A stretch of 64,000 bases of DNA from Ctenosaura bakeri (Eukaryota; Chordata; Lepidosauria; Squamata; Iguanidae), in contig CAOLHI010000022.1 in the NCBI GenBank assembly GCA_948474755.1, positions 496,001 to 560,000 of the forward strand, read 5' to 3'. Under the pieces are notes generated by a model that was given only the letters and a program-made list of their open reading frames with translations, had not been told where the DNA came from and ran no database searches. A program made the translations under genes and the position numbers. This document shows, in pieces, positions 45,110 through 52,525 of the stretch. Within the stretch, counting starts at the first letter, position 1. Each line of letters begins with the position of its first letter.

Positions 45110-45298
45110 AGAACTGAGGAGAGACCGTTGCTCGGCGGGAGGAGCATGCGCAGTACCGGCGTGGGGGAGGGGTTCCCGCCAAGCGAACAAGCTCTAGAAG
45201 TTTCCGAACGCTACCGCGCAGGCGCTAAAGCTCCTAGTGTATGATGGCACAGATGACCACTCGAAGAACCACAGTTACAGGTAAGCAACCTGTTCTTC
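45110..45298 (-). repeat. DIRS right inverted terminal repeat (longer)
   Basis: Bases 45110-45243 are the perfect complement of the left repeat. Beyond them lies an extra terminal stretch, ...CGAAGAACCACAGTTACAGGTAAGCAACCTGTTCTTC, missing from the left end. A right repeat longer than the left by about 25-30 bases is normal for DIRS-1-type elements. Confidence 0.92.
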
Positions 45299-45335
45299 GC
45301 ACTTTGGGTCCTGTGCAGAGAGAAAGGCAGGGAAT
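45299..45335 (+). mobile_element. L2-type LINE tail abutting the DIRS
   Basis: GCACTTTGGGTCCTGTGCAGAGAGAAAGGCAGGGAATAAATTAAAT resembles the L2 3' end seen at 7842 and 11980. The matching upstream part of a 3' UTR is not obvious left of the DIRS. Confidence 0.4.
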
Positions 45336-46024
45336 AAATTAAATAGGAAGGTAAGTAGGTAGATATGTATCCCTTCCAACTCAATCAGTTGAACCACTCA
45401 TCATCAGTAATATCTGTTTCTGTCTGCTTAGAGGTTTGTTTTATTAATCCTAATCCAGCCAGTCCATGAGTTCGTGCACTTATTTGGAGGACTCACAGCC
45501 ACACCTGTTTCCAGGATTTTTTTAAATTAAAAATGATAGTAATTCACATATCAGTAACAGAACACCCCCAACTGCAAGATTACTTTCACCCAGTGTTTTC
45601 ACCTTAGCATCAGATATAACGGTGTATAAAGCCCCTAAGTATAATTCTCAAAGAGTGAATAATTCTGATAGTCTGTTGGGAGACTTGGGTGCCTGCATTC
45701 ATTTCCCCAATGAGCAGTGTGTGATGTTATTGCTGATTTTACTGACCATCATTTGAATGGCACATCTGAGTTTCACTCCCACTTGATATATACAGGGCTG
45801 AAGCTCCATACACAGAAACCTGTTTCTGACTTTTCTCAAGGTACATGTATCTCCCTTCTCATCTTATCCTCCAAATTACTTACTGCAAATTTTCTGGTTT
45901 CAATTTGATCACAGAAGCAATAGAATTTTCCTTGGTGTGGAATATGCTGTTGTTTCCAGAGTTTGTATAACATGAGCATGTCTGATGGTACTGTAATCTA
46001 AACATAAACCATTTGTCCTTCCAG

Positions 46025-46109
46025 GTCATCGCTGAAGGTTGTTAAGGCAGCAGCTCAGGTGCTGAACACTTTATGGCAATATCGTGATCTCCGTAGCATT
46101 TATAAAAAG
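46025..46109 (+). CDS. CTNND2: CTNND2 coding exon: end of armadillo domain
   Basis: The acceptor is TTGTCCTTCCAG. The first base completes Arg, then [20 protein letters not shown] and DLRSIYKK, in frame before GTAGCA. This is the last helix of the final armadillo repeat and is unchanged from the family sequence as I recall it. It is the exon that must be spliced across the DIRS-bearing intron. Confidence 0.97.
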
Positions 46110-46224
46110 GTAGCACATAAAAGTGAATAATCATCACAATATAGTTTCACGGTGAAATCTAAGCCATTTTCTTCTAATGAAACATATTGGTTTTTCATAT
46201 GGCCTCCTTTTTCTTCCTCCACAG
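46110..46224 (+). other. CTNND2: CTNND2 intron, 115 bp
   Basis: A very short GT-AG intron (AAG|GTAGCA, TTCTTCCTCCACAG). Nothing else in it. Confidence 0.92.
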
Positions 46225-46342
46225 GACGGCTGGAATCAAAATCATTTTATTACCCCAGTGTCAACACTTGAGCGTGACAGATTCAAGTCACATCCCTCCT
46301 TGTCTACAACGAATCAGCAAATGTCACCTATCATTCAGTCTG
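46225..46342 (+). CDS. CTNND2: CTNND2 coding exon: start of C-terminal tail
   Basis: Encodes DGWNQNHFITPVSTLERDRF, KSHPSLSTTNQQMSPIIQS and one base of a split Val before GTCAGT. The segment follows the armadillo domain and is Ser/Thr-rich, with likely phosphorylation sites. Confidence 0.97.
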
Positions 46343-47061
46343 GTCAGTTAATAAAACTTTTCCTTTGTATACAACTAGATTTGAGGGGTTATTTCCCTGA
46401 ACAGATCTTGTACAAACCTTTAAAAACCTTGGAGATTTCCCCTCCATTTGTACTCCACTCACTATGCTTGTAAAAGGTTGAAGCCATCCTGCCTGCCTCG
46501 TTTCTGCAAGACAGAATTCAGTAGAGAGAATCAGTGAACCTGTAATTGGAGGCTCTGCTTCAGCACTTGCAACCAGCCAAAACAAGTATTAATTTAGGAA
46601 GTCTGAGTTGCAGGAAAGCTCTTGAGGCTGCAACTGATTGATGGAGCCCCGTCTGCATGCAGCAGGTCCCAAACACAGTCCCTGGCATCTTCTGTCTGAA
46701 ACCCTGGAGAGCGCCAGTGTGTATAATCCTGAGGGAAACAGACAAATGGGCAAACCCAGTATAGGAAAGATTTCCATATTTATATGAACAATGGGGGAAG
46801 ACAGGGTTCAGAGACCTTCACTGTGTGTAATGATACCAGTGCACACTATCAGCAGCATCAGTGTCTGGTTTAAAGAGTTGGCAGGGTGTTTTAGCATAGA
46901 CACCATGTAGACCCAGTCTTCATATATGAATGCTGTTAGGCCTATCACAAATGTTAAGTACTACAGCAAGGCAGAGTATCTGATTAAAAGTCTATAAGTT
47001 CTTTGCTGTCAGAGCAAAAGGTAGCATTACAACCTCACCCTCCCAGCAGAACAACCTTAGC

Positions 47062-47394
47062 TAGGCCTTATGATTTCTCTTATCCCAAAATCTTAAATCT
47101 GAAATACTCCAAAATCTGAAATGCTCCACCTGGGTGGCTGAGATATTGAGAGCTTGATGGTTCAGTGCACACAAATTTTGTTTCATGCACAAAATTATTA
47201 AAGATATTGTATAAAATTATCTTCAGGCTATGATTATAAGGTGTATATGGAACGTAAATGAATTTTGTGATTAGACTTGGGGTCCCATCTCCAAGACATC
47301 TGTTATGTGCCCATGTGCAAGTACAGGTATCCCATAGTCTGAAATCCAAAACACTTCTGGTCCCAAGAATTTCAGATAAGAGATACTCAACCTG
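47062..47394. mobile_element. MER2-like (Tigger-type) non-autonomous transposon
   Basis: Left TTCTCTTATCCCAAAATCTTAAATCTG pairs with right CAGATAAGAGATACTCAACCTG. TA lies at 47395-47396. The interior has TTTTGTTTCATGCACAAAATTATTAAAGATATTGTATAAAATTATCTTCAGGCTATG, a phrase I remember from mammalian MER2 consensus. The left terminus is eroded. Confidence 0.65.
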
Positions 47395-47649
47395 TATAAA
47401 GATAACCAAGGAATTAGAAAGTCTGGAATATACTAAAATCACAGGATGATAAACTATGTACTATCCAACCATGTGTCATTGTGGCTTTTAAAGTTACATT
47501 TCATCTTATAATTTCTGTTCCCAATGTTTTGATGTGGTTCTACAGGTCGTAGTTGTAGTTGTTCTATTCAGACCTGAACATTTATTAATAAATCCTATTT
47601 ATACATACATATTTAATTTATACATACTGCTCTAAAATTATTTATTCAG

Positions 47650-47850
47650 TTATTTATTACATTTATATCTGAGAAGTCCAAGATAATTCTCTCTCCACAT
47701 TTTATCCTCACAGTACCACCATGAGGATAGTCAGCTTAGAATAAAGATTCACCCCAAGTTATCCAGTGAGCTTCATGACTTGAGGGTGTGACCCAAGGTC
47801 TCCCCAGTCCTACTCCAGTGTGGTAATCACTGAACCACATTGATTCTAAA
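47650..47850 (-). repeat. MIR/L2-tailed tRNA-SINE, inverted
   Basis: On the plus strand: CATTTTATCCTCACAGTACCACCATGAGG, then GTGACCCAAGGTCTCCCCAGTCCTACTCCAGTGTGGTAATCACTGAACCACATTG. The latter is the complement of a tRNA-like head with A and B boxes. It ends ~210 bases before the exon at 48061. Confidence 0.6.
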
Positions 47851-48060
47851 GATTCCAAAACTGCAATTTTTTCTTTCTGAAGTGCTGTATAAATGTTTAC
47901 AGAGATGCATTTTTGTGCCTTTTTTATGTGTCAAGGAAATTAAATTATTATAACCTTTCCAAAACAGTCCTCTGTCTTGCCTGAACGTTGCCTGGCACTG
48001 ATTCTCTCTGTCTACCTCTTTTTTGCCTTTCTCCCTCCATCTGTACTTTCTCTTCCCTAG

Positions 48061-48192
48061 TGGGCAGCACATCTTCATCACCGGCGCTATTAGGAATCAG
48101 AGACCCTCGTTCTGAATATGATAGGACCCAAACTTCTATGCAGTATTACAATAACCAAGGTGATGGGATTGCACATAAAGACATCTATACTG
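48061..48192 (+). CDS. CTNND2: CTNND2 coding exon: C-terminal tail
   Basis: The acceptor is TTCTCTTCCCTAG. The exon begins with two bases completing Val, then GSTSSSPALLGIRDPRSEYD, RTQTSMQYYNNQGDGIAHKD and IYT, plus one base before GTAAGG. It matches delta-catenin, with several substitutions around QTSMQYYNNQGDGIAHKDIY, the least conserved stretch of the tail. Confidence 0.95.
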
Positions 48193-48309
48193 GTAAGGGA
48201 CCAGTGAGATGAAACTGCAAAAATGCAAAATATTTTCAGAAAGTTTTATTTATACAATATGTGTTTGTTAAAAAAAAATCGTATGCAGCAAAAAATGGTT
48301 TAGATTATA

Positions 48310-48903
48310 CAGTCTTCCCTCCACATTTGTGGGTTTGACTCTCACAAATTTGATTATTTGTGAGGTGCCTGTGCCTACCCCCTCCCCAATTCTCCTCCTC
48401 CCTTTTTCTTGCATTTTGCTGGTGTGGAGAAAGAAGGGAAGGATGCCGAAAGAAAAGGTAAGGCAGTGGGGCAGAGAGACATGTGTGCATGCTTTTCTTG
48501 TTCCCTCTGGAGCTCTCCCCTCCCATCCTGTTGCCTCTGCCCTGGTGCTGAGAACTCACGCTGAGGCAAAAGGTAAAGCAGTGGTAGGAAGAGGTGCGTG
48601 TGTGCTTTCTTTGTGGCCTGTGGAGCTCTTCTCTCCCATTCCCTTGCCTCTACCCCGCCACTGAAAATTCACACTGAGGCAAAAGGTAAGGCAGTGGGGG
48701 GGGCACACGTGCTCCTTCTTTTCCCCTGCCCCAAAGCTCCTTCCCCCACTCCCTTGCCTTTGGCCCATGCATGGAGAAGCAAGGTTCCCCCACCAGAGCC
48801 CCAGAAGGGAATGAGAGGGGAATTGCAGGGAGGAGTTATTTGCAACTTTTCCACTTTAGCAAGGGTTCTGAACCCCAAACCCTCACAAATGAGGAGTGAC
48901 CAC
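48310..48903. mobile_element. Tigger-like miniature element
   Basis: Left CAGTCTTCCCTCCACATTTGTGGGTTTGACTC, right AACCCCAAACCCTCACAAATGAGGAGTGACCACT, imperfect inverted repeats shared with 16082 and 63210. TA precedes the left end (48308-48309), but the right TA is lost. Inside are three degenerate tandem copies of about 110-120 bases, each with TGAGGCAAAAGGTAAAGCAGTGG-like phrases (near 48450, 48560 and 48675). Confidence 0.65.
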
Positions 48904-48904
48904 T

Positions 48905-49870
48905 TCTTTCTCATTATTGTTGCTGTTTATATTGTGCTTTTTTCCCCAAAAATTGCGAATCAAAACAGCTAACAATTTAAAAGAATACAGTTAAAAACAT
49001 ACAAAAGGTGAATATTAAAGTAGAACTAAACTACAGTATTAAAATAATTCACACCTCAGTAAAAGATTAAAATGCAATTTTTCAAAAATAAAAAGCTCTT
49101 TAAAACCGTTCAGTTAAAATAAGACAGCACATTCTGTTTTAAAAGCCTGTCTGAGTGATTCAACAAAAGATGCTGAGATGACAGAAAAATCCCCAGGAGC
49201 CATCAGGAGTCTGTCTGGATCCATCAGCTTGCTGGGGTGGACCAACCTAATCTGTCCTCCACCCCTACAGACGTTCTGAGTCCCAGTGAATCTAAACCTG
49301 ACCAGGTAATCACCCGTCCATGACAATAGAACTGCAGAGAGTTCCTGCACACCAGGATCACCACTACCCCAAAACAAGATCCAGAGTGTGCCCAGCAGCA
49401 TGAATATGGACAGATGGTATGGTTGTCATGGAGGCCACAAAATCCAGAACAATTCCCAACAGGGCAGTCTCAGCATAAAGTCCCCCAGCACTACCAGCTG
49501 CAAAGACTCCAACCCCAGCACATCCCCAGCTAGCTTAGGAAGGGAGACGGTTGAGCAGCAGAGTAGCAGTACACCAACAGAATTCCTATTCTGTTCTGTC
49601 TACCCACCTTTAGGGATACACACTTAAAACTTGCAGATCGTGGGATAGGGGGATGGAATCACAATAGAACACTGCAACTCCACCTGCCTGCCCCCAGGTC
49701 TCCCCTGCTGCTGCACAGAAACACCTGGTAGGCAGACCTGAGGGACATTTTACTCACACACCCTCCAGTCTCATCCAGCCAGGTCTCTGTAATTCAGGCC
49801 AGTTTGGCATGCTCATCCAGAATCAAGCCCTTGTTTTTCCGTTCACCGACCTGGCATTGGATGAATATTC
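48905..49870 (-). mobile_element. L2-type LINE fragment with endonuclease remnant, inverted
   Basis: On the minus strand, at about 49750-49800, the translation includes ITETWLDETGG, the hallmark endonuclease motif of L2/CR1-type LINEs. At the left, sequence like AAATTGCGAATCAAAACAGCTAACAATTTAAAAG resembles the 3' UTR end. A 5' part and a 3' part are thus joined with the middle missing, an internally deleted copy. Frames are broken. Confidence 0.6.
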
Positions 49871-50375
49871 ATATTAAAACTTGCCTCAATAACCACTATG
49901 TGCCAGTGGGCCTGTTCCCATTTAAAATCACTTTCATAATGTTATTATGGGGCATCAAGAACCATATGTTTATCTTGCAGATGCTAGCAAAAAGCTTTCA
50001 TCGTGTCATAGACCAGAACCCAAATTCAGCAGTGTGCAATATTAAAAGAAAGGGTTCCTGCCTTCCTTTATTCACCTTTCTTCTATCAGTAAGCATAGCA
50101 TCATTAAACATCTGATAATTTAGGAACTGTACAAATGAATGTAATGCTTCATTTGAGGGAAAGAGGGCTAGAGCTGGAGGTCGAGGATCCTCATACTGCA
50201 GTCACAAGGGTCTCTAGACATATAGGCTCTTGGAGGACAACATGCCTCCAGCAATAGTGGGAGTATGCGTGATGGCTTTTAGAAATTATCTTGTCTGAAA
50301 TATGATCCTCTCTCAGCTTCTACTAGCCTTGTAGGTTCCATCACTCCTCTCAGTCAGGTGTGTGTGTCTGTGTGT

Positions 50376-50530
50376 CTTCCAGTCTCCTGCTGACTTATGG
50401 CCACCTCATGAATTTCTTAAGCAGGGAGTAATCAGAGGTGGCTTTGCCATTTCCTTCCTCTGAAATATAACCCACAGCACCTGGTATTTGTTGGTGGTCT
50501 CCCACCCAAGTACTAATCATGGGCCAGCCT
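50376..50530 (-). repeat. 5S-rRNA-derived SINE, inverted, head truncated
   Basis: The plus strand has ACCCACAGCACCTGGTATTTGTTGGTGGTCTCCCACCCAAGTACTAATCATGGGCC, the complement of the 5S rRNA 3' half, and upstream CTGCTGACTTATGGCCACCTCATGAATTTC, the BovB-like tail. A second copy of the type at 19571. Confidence 0.7.
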
Positions 50531-50750
50531 ACATGTCTACCTGACTTTCCAGAGACCATTGTGACTGCAGTGTGAAGTTCCTCTGACCTCCAGCTATAGC
50601 CCTCTTCCCCGTAAACAAACTATTAAATTAATTTGTTGCGTTACTAAATAGGCTTCCACATTTTGCTTTCAGTGAAGTATGAAAATTACCCAGCATAAAA
50701 TTCAGTAAGTCAGATACTGGTTTTAATACTTTACTGCCATTTTTCTGTAG

Positions 50751-50824
50751 GGTCCAGCAAACCTTCACCAGTTTATATTAGCTCCTATTCGTCACCAGCA
50801 AGAGACCAAAATAGGCGTCTGCAG
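50751..50824 (+). CDS. CTNND2: CTNND2 coding exon: C-terminal tail
   Basis: The acceptor is CATTTTTCTGTAG. Two bases complete Gly, then SSKPSPVYISSYSSPARDQN and RRLQ, ending in phase 0 before GTAATA. Compared with the human tail I recall, changes are Val for Ile and Asp for Glu. Confidence 0.96.
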
Positions 50825-51436
50825 GTAATAATGGAAACCTTAATTTAAAGAATGCCAGTATTGATCGTTAATGGTGCTGTATTTTCTTTTAACATAGTCG
50901 TTATTAAATGTTTCTTTTACTGATGAATACCTTTTGCCGGAAGTAACTTTCAGACCACAGGCATTGATTTTAGATTGCTGTTGCACCTGGATTATGACAA
51001 GACTCCTTCAGGCATCCAAATTGAATTGGCGGTGGGCATTGGGACTCTTCTCCAGGAAGCCTCCACATGAGGAAGCCTCAGCCTTCACACACTCAAAAGT
51101 CTGAAAAGGAATGCTAAGAACATTCAGCTGGATAAACTTAGAAGCCACTCCACAATCAGGAAACCTGCCATGTCATGATTTCTGGTTGTGGAGAAGATTG
51201 TCAGCATGTTTTCTTGAACATACTTAGCATCTATTCTCATACCCTCAAGCTGACCGTATGAAAGTTAGAAGTGTGTGGAGGTGTGGTTTGAAGTGTATTG
51301 TGCATGGAGTGGGACTTGTGCGTGCACTGCAAATCCTCAGAAATTCAATACCATATGCATTCCACAAAACAACTGAGTAAAGCTATAATTACATTACAAT
51401 TACCGCGCCATAAACCTAGTCATTCATGTTTCCAAA

Positions 51437-51459
51437 CAGTCAGTCAGTCAGTCAGTCAG

Positions 51460-51517
<58 letters not shown>
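51437..51517. repeat. Compound microsatellite (CAGT)n(CT)n(CA)n
   Basis: Six CAGT units, about twelve CT units and about sixteen CA units in direct succession. Confidence 0.95.
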
Positions 51518-51518
<1 letters not shown>

Positions 51519-52318
51519 AGACCTTTGGAAAGGTTTTTTTATGGCTAATCTCAGAATCCCTCAGTCAGCACAGGCACTAATTTTTTCAGAGTTCTGAATA
51601 GACATAGATGCGTGTACACACACACACACACACACAATATTATAGATCACGGTGGGTGAACTCAACCCTCCTGATGTCTCAGTGCATTTCTCTGGAGGTT
51701 ACTGAGACAGACATACACACCTCTTCACCATCATGTGGTGGTTTCCCAACTTTTGCACTTTTTCCCAAATTGTAAAAGGTTGACGTGCCTCTCCTGTGGC
51801 TCATGTACTGGCAGTAAGAATTTCAAAATAAAACATGTTGGTATTTTTGGTCCCAGGCTTTTTGCCTTTGACCCCTCCCCCATCAATGGAATGTGGCCCC
51901 CAAGACGTAGGTCCTTGGGGACAAAGTTGCCTGTGCTTGTTGTAGGTTCTTCTGTTTCTCCTTTTATCTGACATTTTAGGACTTGCTTTTTCTGCCTTCA
52001 TATCTGCATAATTTATAATCTATTAAGCAGTTTTATCTGACTGTACACACACAGCCCCTACCATCTTTTGCTGTTTGTCTAAGAAAGCACAAACAGGAAA
52101 TTTGTTAAACACTTGCCATGCTGTTTTCTATATATATTGGTGAGCTTTGCTTAGTTTTATGGGCAAGGTGGATAAAAAGCGATGAAGTTGGTTGGAGGAA
52201 CAAATCAATTAAAGTCTGGGGTTTTTTTTAAATTTAAATCTATCTATCAATATATATAAAAAATAAAGATTTAAATTTTAAAAACAGAATTAAATTGAAA
52301 CAACTTTACACACACTTA

Positions 52319-52525
52319 CAGTGGACTCTCTGTATCTGTGGGGGTTCCATTCCAGGACTCCCCATGAATGATAAAAAGCATGAACATTCATTTTCCATAT
52401 TCTTAAATGGTGGCAACATGCACGCAGGCACTTCATCTCATCTGTGTTCATATCACCACTATTTTAGATATAATAGGACACAGTCTTCTGCAATTGCTGG
52501 TGTTTGCAGATGTGGAGGTCACATG
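52319..52525. mobile_element. Tigger-like miniature element, diverged
   Basis: Left CAGTGGACTCTCTGTATCTGTGGGGG and right TTGCAGATGTGGAGGTCACATG, with TA outside each end (52317-52318 and 52526-52527). It is the shortest copy of the group. Confidence 0.55.

Larger units (their letters stand above)
39205..45298 (+). mobile_element. Complete DIRS retrotransposon (tyrosine-recombinase type)
   Basis: A GC-rich island in an AT-rich intron. Order: left inverted terminal repeat, gag, RT-RNase H-methyltransferase-like ORF, tyrosine recombinase, internal complementary region, longer right inverted repeat. DIRS elements replicate through a circular DNA intermediate and integrate by recombinase rather than by a DDE integrase, so no target-site duplication is expected and none is seen. 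The decanucleotide CCTGTTCTTC occurs at both ends (39205-39214 and 45289-45298), the presumed crossover overlap. All coding regions are open and catalytic residues are present, so the insertion looks young and possibly competent. It lies in the same orientation as CTNND2. Confidence 0.95.
39029..46024 (+). other. CTNND2: CTNND2 intron with GC donor, interrupted by a DIRS element
   Basis: About 7.0 kb, of which about 6.1 kb is the DIRS retrotransposon; without it the intron would be about 0.9 kb. Donor AG|GCAAGT, acceptor TTGTCCTTCCAG. The DIRS starts 177 bases after the donor. Right of it is a short L2-like tail (45299-45335), then about 690 unassigned bases. Confidence 0.85.
46343..48060 (+). 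other. CTNND2: CTNND2 intron (GT-AG), 1.7 kb
   Basis: Contains a MER2-like element (47062-47394) and a MIR/L2-type SINE in reverse (47650-47850). The remaining sequence is unassigned. Confidence 0.8.
48193..50750 (+). other. CTNND2: CTNND2 intron (GT-AG), 2.6 kb
   Basis: Almost filled by repeats: a Tigger-like element (48310-48903), an inverted L2 fragment with endonuclease remnant (48905-49870) and a 5S-headed SINE (50376-50530, inverted). Confidence 0.8.

Noticed and set aside
45008..45190. Small minus-strand frame sharing a peptide with a plus-strand frame at 39287
   Set aside because: The shared peptide comes from the inverted terminal repeats, which are non-coding.
39205..45298. Endogenous retrovirus or LTR retrotransposon
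   Set aside because: No direct LTRs, primer-binding site, protease or DDE integrase; repeats are inverted and a tyrosine recombinase is present.
39205..45298. Ngaro- or Crypton-type element instead of DIRS
   Set aside because: Ngaro has split direct repeats, and Crypton lacks RT. Here the repeats are inverted with an internal complementary region.
51298..51597. Open frame with Ser/His/Thr runs
   Set aside because: Produced by the compound microsatellite.
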